DNA from: Halichondria panicea
Lineage: Eukaryota > Porifera > Demospongiae > Suberitida > Halichondriidae
DNA: 64,000 bases
NCBI RefSeq assembly: GCF_963675165.1
Contig: NC_087389.1
Coordinates: forward strand, 2,204,001-2,268,000
Direction of reading: 5' to 3'
This document shows, in pieces, positions 37,001-49,400 of this stretch. How positions within the stretch are numbered: the stretch's first letter is position 1; every line of letters begins with the position of its first letter. Under the pieces are notes generated by a model. It was not told the origin of the DNA. It saw only the letters and a program-made list of their open reading frames with translations, and did not search any database. Position numbers and translations under genes: made by a program.

Positions 37001-40000
37001 GTAATTTTCGTGGGGCAAAATATTCGTGGTTTTCGTGGTTGGAGGTCTGACCACGAATATTTTACCCACGAATGAAGCGACCTTGCCTACCTTTACCTGC
37101 AGTGCAAGCTCCAAACCACAAAAATATTACCCACGAAATGTCTCAATATTGCTGAACCACGAATATTTTGTCCCCCGAAAATTACCCGCTATACGGTATT
37201 ACATGTAACAGCTGTACATGTAATTACCCGTATAAACGTGCACTTTTCATACCATAAGAATAACATGCACTTTTATCGCTGCACTAGCAATGATAAGCAC
37301 AATTGCCACGACCCTATACCTGAGCATGCATGTATGTGAGTAGAGGTTCCATTAGAGAATACTTCCACTTGAGTTTGAACCCATTCAGTTTGGTGTAGTA
37401 GTCAAGACAGCTATCGTAATACTTCTTTCTGGCAGTGAACAGATCTGCGTTGGCTTCAAAACGGGTCTAGGGTGTACGTTAAAAGCAAATAATTTATGAC
37501 AAATGTGATAAGAGTATGAAGTAACATGTGATACATACATGTATGTTGTGTCTACAATAGGATGCAATACAACTTCATTTATTCAAGTGAGGTGAAAAGA
37601 ATTGTGCATGCATGTAGATGTACTAGTCAGTTCATAAACATTAAAGACTGCATAAAGTACAACTGAACATACATGTACATGTACCTTATCCGAGTCTTTC
37701 TTTCTGGAGACTCTACTGTACTTGATTGTGGCCTGGTCATGGTCTGTGTAAGAAAAGAAGGGAATCTAGATTACATGTATTGGATAAACTCAAAATGTCA
37801 GTTATTACTGCAACACAGCTAATATTCAATGTTTGAATCGATCAGTATTAATTCCGTGAATCTTTTACAATGTACAACTGTATATATACAACACAAAAAT
37901 CTTGCTCACAGCTATCTGTCACATCAATCATAATTATGATCGATGTACATAAAATTATAGACACAACATTACATAAAACACTGTACATGACGCATTCTGT
38001 TAAATTCAGCCAAATTAAAACACAAGCGCAGAAGGCATTTTCCACCACTTCCTCTTACCATGCCAAGCTGACTCAAAACTCTCTTTGACTTTTTCAATGT
38101 CAGAGAATTCATTGGAAATGAACTGTGAGAGCAGTTCTATCACGGCATTCTGCAACTGAGAGCTCAGCATGTCCTGACACGAGTGCAACTGCCAGTGCAA
38201 GTGTGAATAAACAAGTAATAATTATTGCTGAGTCATCAGACAGATATGCATATACACCGTATAATTAAGTTAGATTGATCTGAGGCCGCAGTCAAATAGT
38301 AGCCTCCCTACAGCCCATCTTCAGTGCAATAGAAGCCGCTAGCCTCAGTGGCCAGGGTTCTGCCAACAGTGGTCGGCACCGACCACTGCAGCTCTATAAC
38401 CGACCACCACTAATACCTCTCTGCGTCCACTACTGACTAGTAACTCTACAGCTCAACTCATCCTGGGCAGAACCCTGAGTGGCTATGTCTCTGCACATTC
38501 AGCCATATTGCTACTGGTATCTACGGCAGTAGCTAGCTAGGTAGCAGCTTGTTAGTGCTTTTGAAAGATTTTCTCATGGCAGAGTTGGAGTTTGTGCAGG
38601 TGAAAAGAACTTTTGATGATAAACTAAATATTAAGGTTGTTAAATTAGCTGGGGTGTTAGTAGGCCTACACTAAACGCCTCTCTCGAATTGTAGCCTCCT
38701 TTGCCAACATTCAGTAGCCGCAGCCTCTGATCAAGCATATATGGCAATTACATGTAATAGTACATTTTGGACAAAGTCTATAATTAATGTATTACCCGTA
38801 AACGCACAAAATTCTTGTACATGTATGCAAAATTAGTTGAGAGGTGGCTAGACCACAAACAGGGGGTCTGGGGGCTTGGTATATTTATGCTAGATTCAAT
38901 TTGAGCAATTCTAGAGAGAAATCATCAAATGAAGACACTAAATGATATTTTCACATGCAAGTAACATTGATGCAAGTATATATAATTATTGAATCACTAC
39001 TTGCTGGTTCAACTGCTGCAGCATCATTAGCCTCCTGTGCAAGGCCTTTTTCAGTGCGGCCTGGAATCGAGGCTACTGCATCATTATGCCTCAGTGCGCA
39101 TGCACAAGCGAGGTATACGGTAGTGTGTGTGTGTAGACTATTTCAGCTGCTTAAGGATCAATGAAGTGCAAGTAAGAGTTTCTATAGGCTTCTAGTCATG
39201 TTTTCTTGGCATGCTATTTGTGGATTTGCAAAATAAAGCTTCGTTCTCGAGTTATGCTTAGTTTTGCTTACTTGGAATGCCATTGCAGCCTTTTCAGAAG
39301 AGTCCGTAGCAAAACTTGTTCACCGAGTGTTGCTACTCTACGTAGTAGTTAGCTCTGCACTAGAACGCTAGCTATTGGTAGCTGCAAGAGTGAGAAGAGA
39401 GCTGCAAGGCTCTACTGACTTGCAGCCATTAATTTTAGACTTGAACTTTTGGCATCGATCGTTTTTAACAACAATCATGGTCGATCATTACCCACTATTT
39501 GAGTTTCCCTGCGATTACAATGCAGCAAAATTAAAAATGTTCATCATGCAATGATAGTATAAAAGCTAGCTAGTAGTTTTATGTTATGTAGCTTTGGCAC
39601 CTCCACTGAGGCATCAGCACCCGCGGTGCTTTCATTTGCTGAATAACTTAGTTCTTGACATATCCTCTTGGAACTAGGACCACTCTCTAGCTGAGTCTTT
39701 GGGACTAGACCTAGCACTAACTAGTTCAGAATAGACATTTTTGTAATGGATCCATGTGGTGGGAGCTTGTACATTATTGCGGAGTAAGCAGTAGTACTGC
39801 AGACTCAGAGAACAGCTACAGCTGTAGAGTTACTGTAGCTAGTCGTCGCAGAGAGTAAGTTCTGGTCGCTTATAGAGCTGCAGTGGTTGATACTGGCAGT
39901 GGTCGATACCGACCACTGCCGACCAGTGTGGGCAGGCATAGTCTACAAACACAATTTGGAAATCTAACACCACAGAAATAATTATCATACAAAGTTATAA

Positions 40001-41069
40001 CCTATACTACATGTACATGTAGGTATACCCACCTCGTTGAGGTATCTTCCAATACGACTGAATGAACCAGACAGGAAACTGTCATCCTCACTCAGAGCCT
40101 ATAGAAACAGTTATATAGTGTGGTTTGTAAGGAATGAGGAAAGAGCAGGTTCTCAGAATACTACATGTAAACAATAATCACTGTAGTAAAGCAAGTCTGA
40201 TTGCTCCCACACACACCTACACTACATGTACATGTACCTGATGGCACCTACATTTAATGACCAATTTCCAGGAAAGTAGCTTGGATAGGAAGTCAGTATT
40301 TACCACAGCTTCTGACATAGCTTTGCTAACCATACACCTACACTTCATCCCTCAGGGTTTGCATGTGTACCGTAAAACCTCGATTTAAAGCGACACTTTT
40401 AAATAATTAGGTTTTGCAGAAGTAGAATTTTAATGTACACAAAAATATGAATTTTATAATGGTGCTATAATTATGGGCAAAATGTCCAAGTGTCGCTTAT
40501 TTAGAGGGTCGCCTTAAATAGAGGTTTTACGGTACATACAACCACTGCATCTACACATAATTACATAAACGTAATTAACAAGCAGCCAACATGTACATGT
40601 ATGTCATGCATCATATCTACACATAGAGCACAGACTTACATCTTCTTGAAATGATTTGAGTAGTTTTGTTAAAGTCTCTGTTCCTTCGCAAACCTTTAGC
40701 TGGGAAGAGAGGGGACAGTTTCAAGGACATTGCAGGAAGATTTATAATTTACGTGGATTGCAATTAATACATTATATATTATATCTACATAATTATTATA
40801 GCTAGCTAGTACATGTGTGTACATGTACACAGGCCAGGCACACAATTTATACCTGATGGACACTGCAAGCTTGAAACGTGTCTCTGAGCAGAACAGTACA
40901 GTCTTTCATGGGAGCAATGTTGCCCTCCAGCCTGGAGATTTGGGCCTGGACCTATGTTGAATGTACACACAGTGATGAAGTTTCATCTCATCATACCAGA
41001 TCATGCCTATAAATTTACCTGAGGGCTGTCCTCCAGTGAGGACTTGAGGTCTATCTTGTCTGTAGGCAT
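31003..41069 (-). CDS. APPL1: APPL-type adaptor (BAR-PH-PTB) with long Ser/Thr-rich tail
   Basis: Endosomal adaptor of the Rab5-binding APPL family. I read 22 exons from 41069 to 31003 (1082 residues in frame). The N-terminus MPTDKIDLKSSLEDSPQ parallels the LEDSPQ start of APPL1. The BAR region includes SRLEGNIAPMKDC, DHDQATIKYSRVSRKKDSDK and SLMEPLLTYMHAQMSYFKAG (exons 37685-37743, 37320-37466, 36822-36904). PH: PKTIISSKNGYLFLRG, WDRGYFFTKKGQLFSHFP, DDRRYVLQVTHSS, KDEWIATIN (36383-36556 to 34824-34903). A Ser/Arg/Pro linker follows (34374-34651). PTB: FSVKYLGHTEIKDGKG, TDTIRKVMAARSVQN, GVVRCSTHPDN, RYICHVLESEFES (34108-34206 to 33166-33276). The last ~430 residues are Ser/Thr/Gln-rich with repeated S-G-Y-[FY] words, not part of vertebrate APPL. 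Intron 4 (38189-40032) is repeat-filled. APPL1 and APPL2 cannot be told apart. Confidence 0.85.
35108..35540. repeat. Dispersed repeat family K, copy 1
   Basis: Begins AGCACTGAAGTGCTAACCCT and matches, in reverse complement, about 430 bp of the MCM2 intron ending at 53939. The two share several blocks, including the word for GCAGCAAGTAACAGG and the CAAAGTCAGCAAAGAAGCC region. No reading frame. Confidence 0.65.
36988..37198. mobile_element. MITE family B, second copy
   Basis: Compact 211-bp version of the element at 16207-16522 with ends TACCGTATAGCGTGTAATTT and AAATTACCCGCTATACGGTA, without the nested insertion. It lies in an APPL intron. Confidence 0.88.
38290..39950. repeat. Repeat-filled APPL intron 4 with widely spaced inverted arms
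   Basis: Arms near 38350-38480 (CAGTGGTCGGCACCGACCAC) and 39820-39950 (CAGTGGTCGATACCGACCAC) are related in opposite orientation, each with its own small palindrome. Between them is a family H repeat at 39087-39636. No coding exon seen. Confidence 0.5.
39087..39636. mobile_element. Dispersed repeat family H, second copy
   Basis: Matches 17515-17976 over most of its length (CGAGGTATACGGTAGTGTGT near the start, ACTGAGGCATCAGCACC and GCGGTGCTTTCATT at the end). It contains an extra internal segment around GTTGCTACTCTACGTAGTAG, shared with the copy at 55914-56406. Confidence 0.85.
40368..40534. mobile_element. MITE family D (TACCGTAAAACCTC ends)
   Basis: The left end TACCGTAAAACCTCGATTTA and right end TAAATAGAGGTTTTACGGTA are inverted around 167 bp. 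A degenerate relative starts near 26765 (TAATACCTCGATTTAAAGCG), beside the NDUFB11-like gene. It lies in an APPL intron. Confidence 0.8.
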
Positions 41070-41295
41070 AATTACTAACACAGTCTATCTTTCTGTAAAC
41101 ACAGACAGCACAGTACAGCTAAACAGAGAGCTAGTTTCAACATAAATTATATCTACGGTGGGAGGGACATGCATGTGACGAAAGGTCATTCTTGGGAATT
41201 CCCCTTAATTAATTGTCATCTGACCACTTTAATTAGATTCAGTGGAGATAAATATAAAACTCAGCTAGCTGGAACAGTCAAAGTACGTATCGACT
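41070..41295. promoter_or_regulatory. Divergent promoter region, APPL / Ubl-armadillo gene
   Basis: The 226 bp between divergent start codons must hold both 5' leaders and at least part of both promoters. I see no TATA box or repeat. Inferred from position only. Confidence 0.4.
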
Positions 41296-43230
41296 ATGTA
41301 TATGGATATGGTTCACGAGGATATATCTTTGCCTTGTAGATCTAGTTACAACATATTTCTTCATTGCACTACAACAAAGCAATCCGAACAGAAAGTGGTG
41401 AGTTTCGACAACACTCCTCTGAATATTTTGGATGTGAAACGACAAATCGAAAAACGTTTTAGCATTCCAGTTTGTGTGCAAGTCATTGCGTACAATAGTT
41501 GCATCTTAAAAGATGATACCATACTGATAGCACTGAGAATTCGTGACGGGGACACCTTCCATGTGAAATACTTGGAGAAAGGTCATTGCTCTGAGATTGT
41601 TGAAATCATTGATTGGATGAGACTTGTTTTGGCTGGAATTCAGCTTGAGAATCCTTCAGCTACTGTTGACATGAGTTGGGAGCTCAATAATCTGGTCACA
41701 CGAGGTATAAATAATGAGATGATTCAGTCTCTTGCTTTTAAGTATTTTTTTCCGTGGCTTGACCCAGTGAAGTATGTGAACAAGCTCCACTTTGCTTACC
41801 ATGGTGGTGTTGAGATCTTAATGGAGTTGGATGGAGCTTTACTTCAGGAAAAATGGCAGGAAAGGCATATGATATTACAACTCGTTGAATCGTTGTTGTT
41901 GAGAGTCATATGGAATCTTTCAGAAACTTTTCCTCTACGCCGAGCTATAACTAAGAATAAGGGCATTGAGAGATGTATTCAGTCGATGCTTCACTACAAA
42001 CTGGAGGAAGGGAGCCGATTTGAGTATGTAGTATCCAACCATTCATTTGAGGGAGTACTGAGAGATACTATTGTTGGTGGGCTGGGAGTGTTATGCAAGT
42101 AAGCTCATGAGATATCGTTTTGCATGGTGTATTTCTGGATATAAGTATATTCATGGGTTTAATATACAGTCATGTAGGTGCTAGATTTAACTACACTGTT
42201 ATTTCCGTGCAGTTTGAGTGAACTACCAGAGTGTCACTTGGAAATAGCCTCCAACGAAGATGCTTTGGAGCAGATGACTAACATCGGTGCATCACCATAT
42301 CTGCCAATTGATTGCTCGCATCATGTGGTGACCATTTTCCTCTGTCTGGCCCACACTCCTGGAACACATGAGAAGATAAGCAAGCCCAGGTATCTTACAA
42401 AACTGCTGGATGCTCTCAGCATTGAAAGAGATCTGGATGCAGACCAGCTCGATATTGACCGTATACCAGACTGCTCTCACCTTCTTCTCAGGTATTATTA
42501 AAAAAATATTGACATTAATTTTGAGCATTGTTATATATATACCAGTGTTCAAGGCTCACTTCCCGACCAGTTGTTGGGCAAAATTTACAGCTGCACTAAA
42601 AACTGAAATAATTTTATGTGAAACTGCTGTTCCTATAATAATTATGTACGTCATTATAACTAGACGTTTTGCACATGCAGGTATTTTGTCCTCCTATTCT
42701 TGGCTCAAGTGGCTCTAGCGTCACCACAGTGCATCCCTACTGACTTACACCTAACCATCATCGATGAAATGATGTTACTATTGCGATTCACATGCTATGA
42801 GATTATCAGGCGCGGTGAACTGACGCAGAATTATGTGTGGTGTACGTACATACCCTACATCAAGCTTGCCTATATTCCAAGTACCCCGCATATAAACAAT
42901 CCAGCTTGCATTCTACAGGTGTGGAGTTTGGAAATAATCATATTTGCACTTCAAAATATGCTTGGTCGTGAAAATCATAGAGAATTTCTCGTGAAAGAAG
43001 GACTTTTAGATTTTGTTACATGTATGCCACAGTACGTCCCCCCTTCATTGAAATCCCGAGCTACAAACCTGGTGCAAATGGTTGCTTCTTCTCCAGATGT
43101 CCCAGAGGGACCTCCCAAACTGCTGAACTTGGTGAAAGCACGATTAGCTAAAATGCACTTTGGATTGGAGAATGTTCTTTCTATGTCTGTCAGCGAAATT
43201 GTTTCTCAAGCTTTTGCCACCAATTTTTAA
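41296..43230 (+). CDS. Ubiquitin-like domain plus armadillo-like helical protein (intact gene 1)
   Basis: I do not recognise a named family. Three exons (41296-42098, 42213-42491, 42681-43230) give 543 residues. Residues about 15-95 look like a ubiquitin fold (NILDVKRQIEKRFSIPVCVQ, then RIRDGDTFHVKYLEKG), spaced as in ubiquitin but without a terminal Gly-Gly. A helical region follows, whose segment NLSELPECHLEIASNEDALE resembles an armadillo repeat (L-x-x-L/I-P-x-C...I-A-S). The C-terminal block PPKLLNLVKARLAKMHFGLE is strongly conserved with the other copies. Its second exon equals the second and third exons of the gene at 47579, so one intron was gained or lost. Head to head with APPL. It could be a scaffold or shuttle binding ubiquitin receptors; that is a guess. 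Confidence 0.8.
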
Positions 43231-43416
43231 CCAACATTCGTACTTTAATTTGCTCTGCTCATTTTTGCTAGTGTGTATAATTATAATGATATAACGTACC
43301 AAACAATAATTTTTATACAGTCGACAGTGTGGAGTGTCACACATCACACTAATTATTATGAAAAGCTATTGTATATAATACAAACAGTCAACAAACAAGG
43401 GGTGAGGTTAATGAGT

Positions 43417-46400
43417 TCACTTAACAAAATCAGGTGGATTTAATCGTTTAATGAACGTTTCTTCATCATTGAGGCTCCCATATGAACTGGACGAACCAAA
43501 GCTCTCAGCCAATAGCGAGTTGTCAGGGAAGCGGGATTTCTTTCTAATGCCTAGAGGCTTTGTTATGCTCCAACTGGTCACTTTGAATGGGTCGACAGAT
43601 TTGTCCCTTACTGATACATTGATTTCCCCGTCCCGGGACGCGGCAGTCTCTTGCTTCAGATCTTTGTTCATTCTACGGTGAGAAAATGTAGCGATGGATT
43701 GGTGTAAACGAGCCCTATATGAAGTGTAAGTGCAGTCCAGGCTATATGTAAGAAGCTAAGAAGCATACTATTACAACCAGTAGTACAATTTCAGTAATCA
43801 TGCTGCAGTGGTTTCTCAACAAACTGTGGCCACAAAATGTACTAACCTGAAGTAGTTACTAAGGAAAATCCAATAAACCACTGGTGGAAAGGTTGTTATG
43901 TAGATGACGTTTGTGATTAGGGTAAGACTGTGTGGCGAGAAACAATGCAGAATTATTGCATATACTATTGCATGTACAGTAGCGACCTTTTGCTTACCAA
44001 ATCCCTGCACTCCCAACTTCTTCATTATTTCCTCCTTTGATCCACATTAGACTACCCGTTGTCTGAACAAGGTTTACCAATGACAGAAACAAGGCATACC
44101 TATAAAAAGATTTTTTAGCTGCAAGCAAGGGAAAAGTAACATTTAAGGTCAGTACATGAAAACATTAATGTTATTACTTACATGGCAAACTCCAACGCTC
44201 ATGTAGTTTGAACAAGTACATTCCGTACGTAATCAGGTAAGCCTGTGACGATTCAGTACACCAGAATAATTAAAGATATGCATTTCGCTCAACTTACAAA
44301 TGTGAAGAGTATCGATGTAAGAAATAGAAACACCATCCCTCCATGAGTAAAAAAATTGAAGTCATAGCAAGCCAAATGCAATGGTTTTTCATACTCCATC
44401 ACTCCCTGCACAAATATAAAAAACAAATAATATTATGTCATGTACAAGGGCATAGGGCATTGAGGGGGGGGCAGGCGTTCCCATATTAGTTATATATCCA
44501 TAATTATTATTAAGAGTCAGCACGCCCTGCCAACGCCAGAACCCCTCTACTGGCATAAGTTGTCTACGCCCTTGATGTACATGGTATAGGCCTATGCAAA
44601 AAATTAGTACCTCTATGATTGTGAACAGCCCAGCCACTGTTAGAATGATACAAACTGTAACAGCCAACTTGCATTGCTTGTTGTTGTAGAACTCTGCAGA
44701 ATAGAAATTAAATGAGTGTTGTAGTGAGTAGAGAGACTCAGAGGGCGGCTATACATTGAAGCGAGTGGCCCATCCTTATCTAGCCTCGTTCCCAGATCGA
44801 TTTTTTTTTAATAGAACAAAGTTGAAAAATACTAGTTGACGACCTAGTGTTATTTTAGAGACAACGAGGCTTGGGAACGAGGCTAATCCCTATATCATGA
44901 TCAACAATCACTCTGAGCTATGAACATTATACTCTGAATTTGTAGCTCTGCAGTCTGCAGTCCGTAGTTAAAATCTATCATTACAGACCTGAGTCATAAA
45001 CTATGTTGTTAAAAACCAACAGAATAGCGAAGTTGAATAGTAAGTGTGCCGCTGGAGCATAGCGTTGTGCATTGTCTGAAACTAAAGTCTATTTGCGTTG
45101 AGTTCGGAAACCTCTCCGACGTCTGGTGATTCAGAACGATCATTCAGTCAATGTTGCGGACTAGGCTAGACGAGGGGAGTTGAATGGAGGACATAGCACC
45201 CAACAGTACCACTGTGGAGAAGACACTTTTGTTAGAAACCATTGTTGTTGGACTGGGTACACTTACAATGACTATAATTATATTGTGTGTGTATTGCTGT
45301 GTGCCCTACAGCATACAGTTTGAGTGAGCTACCTGAGAGTCACATGGAAATCGCCTCCAATGACGATGCTCTCCACCAGCTGACCTGTATCTCCCTAATG
45401 CCTTCGGTTCGCATCGTATCTCCTCCAATTTTGGTTTGTTCCTCTGTGTATCATACACCCCAGAGACACACAAGTAGATTCGTAAACCTGTCCAGGTGGT
45501 TGCTTTATGCATACAAAATACCTCGATAAGTGCTAGGGAAGAAGACCTCCCCTTGCTCAGGTAAAGTACTGTGCTACGTACCATATCCACATGTATGTAC
45601 AGTAGAACCTCGCTAATCCGGACCCCTTTAACCTCGAAAATCCGGACAAAATGGCAAACTGAAAAAGAGGAGGGGCTGTCAGTAGAATAGAGTACTGCGC
45701 ATGCGCAAGGAAAATTGCTTAGCTGAATCAGCAAAAATTTTATTGATAAACTGCTTAAGACAATGGCCACTGCAAAGAAAACGAAGAGAGAGCTCACAAG
45801 ACTCACTGTATTGGAGAGAAAGTTGAGATAAAGACTATTCTAGCTAGCAGCTTCCCTTCTGGCCACAGTAATATCATAATACATGTACAAAAGTGTCTTC
45901 GTTAATGATATTCATAATCAATTAATGACATCTGTTAATCCGGAAATTTCATGTATTCGGATGGGGTCTGGTCCCGCTCTATTCGGATTAGCGAGGTTCT
46001 ACTGTACATAATAACCACGTCACTATAATACTACCCAGACACCTGAGTCGTAATCGCTATACTCCTGTACATATACAAGCCCAGGCAAAGCTATTATTAT
46101 GTAGCCATATATGGCGATTACTTTCCTGTATAAGAAGAAGTTGTAAGGCAATACCCACATTTAAACATATAGTATCTACCTACCAAGGCATACCGTCACT
46201 TTGTTATGACAATTAATACACTGACAGGCGGGATGGTTATATGGTCTTATTTATGGCTGGAATGCAGCACTTATGCTAATCTCCTAATCAAATGTCACTT
46301 CAGGTTCACCATGGTATTACATATTATTATTACATATTCCTTGCTCTAGTCTCCATGGTATCACCGCAATACACCCCACAAAAGTACCAAAAGCAAATAA

Positions 46401-49400
46401 TCAATCATTGCTGCAAAACGATATAATGCAATAATTATGAAGCTAAACACTGGTATGTGTGGGCTGCCTTACATCAAGTTTGCCTATGTGCCCAACACGC
46501 AGATTGAGGATCCATGGCAAACATTTCAACTACTGAGCTTAGAAGTGTAAAAAGCAGACTTTGCAATGTTATATACATGTATATGCCACAGTACGTCCCC
46601 CCTTCATTGAAATCCTGTAGCTCAGTGCAAATGGTTGCTTCTTCTCCAGACGTCCCAGAGGGACCCTAAACTCGGTGAGCACGATGCACTTTGGTTTAGA
46701 ACATTTTATTTTTAGTGAGAAGTTGAGCCTTGATTATTCGAACCCCGATCATCTGAATTTGGATGAAAGATTCGACCAGGCAAACACCTACTCGCGCATG
46801 CGCATTAAGTGCCCACGTGGTTGTGTTGCTGATTAGCAGAAGTAGTTAGCCTAACATGCAGTGTAGCTTGCTACCTTGTTCTGTCCACTGACTGATGCAT
46901 TATGTCCAAGACTAGTACATTTGTAAGAGATCGTTTGCTGATTTTGCATGCAGAGGCTATTTGAATAATTGATGGGCATGGATCATTATTTTAGAGTCAT
47001 TAATATTTCAGCCATCCGGATGAGGTGGGGACACCAGGTATTCGAGGCTCAACTGTAGTGAGACATTTTTGAATGTTTACATGTACGTGTGAATACATTT
47101 TTGTGGTTGAATTATGGTTGAACTTAGTACTGATGAGTCAGCAATAATTATTAGCAGGTACCTTACTTTAGCTAGCTAGCTAAGCTTGTATTACTACTAT
47201 ATGCTATTCGTGGTAACACCAGGTATTCGAGGCTCAACTGTAGTGTGAATGTTTACGTGTGAATACATTCTTGTGGTTGAATTATGGTTGAACTTAGTAC
47301 TGATGAGTCAACAATATTAGCAAAAAGTAGGTACCTTGCTATAGCTAGCTAGCTAAGCTTGTATTACTACTATATGCTATTCGTGGTAACACCAGGTATT
47401 CGAGGCTCAACTGTAGTGAGACATTTTTTATGTTTACATGTGAATACATTCTTGTGGTTGAATTATAGTCAAACTAAGTACTGATGAGTCAGCAATAATT
47501 TAGCAAAAGTAGGTGGGGTACCTTGTTAGTGATCTAAAGCTATTCAGTCACATAGCTAGCTAGAGCTAGAGCTAGACAATGGGTAACAAACACCCACAAC
47601 CAGGAACCAAGAAGGCAGTACAAGCAGTAGCCGAAAGAGACGAACCAGATCACCCTGAAACTTGTTCTAAAGACCAGAACAGTGAGCCTAACAAAACAGT
47701 TCACCCTGAAGTGTCTTCTAAAGATCAAAACAGTGATCTTGACGAAACAGTTCACCCTGAAGCCACTTCTAAAGACCAAAACAGTGATCCTGACGAAACA
47801 GTTCACCCTGAAGCCACTTCTAAAGACCAGAGCAGTGATCATGACGAAGCAGTTCACACTGAAGAGCTTTCTAAAGACCATAACAATGAGCCCGATGAAG
47901 ATAGCCATGACGGAGAACTAGAGGATCAAGATGATAGCGAAGATTCTGAAGATGAGACACTTACTAAAACACCTCCAGTTTCATTAAACTTGAAGCTTTA
48001 CTGTGCAACAGATGAGGTCCGGTCTAGATCTGTTAAAATTGTCACTCCCTGCACACCAATAACTATTCTAGATGTTAAACTATGTGTAGAGAACGAGCTC
48101 AGCATACCAGCCTGTTGTCAAGAATTGAGCTTTGAATCTCAGAAGCTGCGAGATTGTGATTCTGTCGAAGTGTTAAAAATTAGAGAAGGGGATACGTTGA
48201 CAATCAACTATGAAAGTGAAGGAATGGTTGAGGATGTCAGGGAGATCATCAAGGGAATGAAATCTATGAATCGTTTTCTCAGAAAAAAGACTATCAGAAA
48301 GCGACTAGAAAATGGCAGTGGATGTGATACCGAAATTTCTAATAATCTAGACACAGTTCAAGTTGAGTCACTGGCTTCTGCATACTTTCACCCATCTGCC
48401 GACCCTAGGAGCAAAGCTAACCGGTTGTTCTTCGTAAGCAACAACGGCCTTCAGATCATGCACCAACTTCACGCAGAGCTGCTTAGATATCCATGGGACA
48501 AATGTGTGCTGGAAATGCAGTATCTAGAGCATTCAATTTTAAGAGTTCTATGGAATCTTTCGGCAGCTTTTTCAATCAGACTGCTACTGCTGGAAAGACC
48601 AACTTTGGAGGCTGTGATAAAGTCACTAGTTAGAGTAGAAATTCCCGCTAATTCATTCTTTCAAGGTCCGATTGGGTCATCATACGAGTACAAGAGAATC
48701 ACAAGTGAAATGCTCTACAAAGCTGTTGGAACTATTGGCAAGTAAGTACTACCTAAGACATCACTAATCAGAAAGAGGTTTATCGCCCACACTCATACAT
48801 AATATTAGTACAAAAGCATAAACAACAACTATTACCCATAATTATTATGGTGGTTATTTTAATATCCATTTTCAACTGATACCACAAACATCAACACGTT
48901 AAAATTGCAATACCTACAAACATAATATTTACTGTCTAAACACATAGTTTGGCTGAAATCCCTAACTGTCGAGTGGCAATTGCGTCCAGGAAGGATGTGC
49001 TGGATCAACTACTGGCCACACTGACCAGTCCTACCTACACCTACATTGCCTCACTGGTAGCGTCTGCAGGGCTACTGTGTCTTGCTTACAGGTGAACACC
49101 TTGTACTATACACATAGCAATTGCGTTATGACACTTACAGCACAATGAGACTATGATAATTAATTGACATAATTATTGTACAAATACAATTAATAATTAT
49201 CATAACTACACGCGCAGACAATCACATGATTATATATGCAACAACGTTCTCTCTCTATATATGAACTCACAGCCCTGAAACCCACCAGTATCTAATTAAA
49301 GACAATGTGATCCGCAAGTTCGACAAAGCATGTGACTCTGTCAAGCATCACACTCACATGGACGAACAGCTGCTTAAGTAAGTCAAACGGTATCTCAACT

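Noticed and set aside
45306-45806. Minus-strand 166-codon frame
   Set aside because: It crosses the border of the Ubl-armadillo relic and a MITE; the sequence is not conserved and is best explained by chance.
47540-47908. Minus-strand 122-codon frame with repeated FRVNCFVRITVLVF words, resembling a membrane protein
   Set aside because: It is the antisense reading of the 51-bp acidic repeats of Ubl-armadillo gene 2; the repeat explains its regularity.
47579-47920. Polyubiquitin-like or CRISPR-like regular array
   Set aside because: The 51-bp units are coding, contiguous and in frame, without spacers; the genome is eukaryotic.
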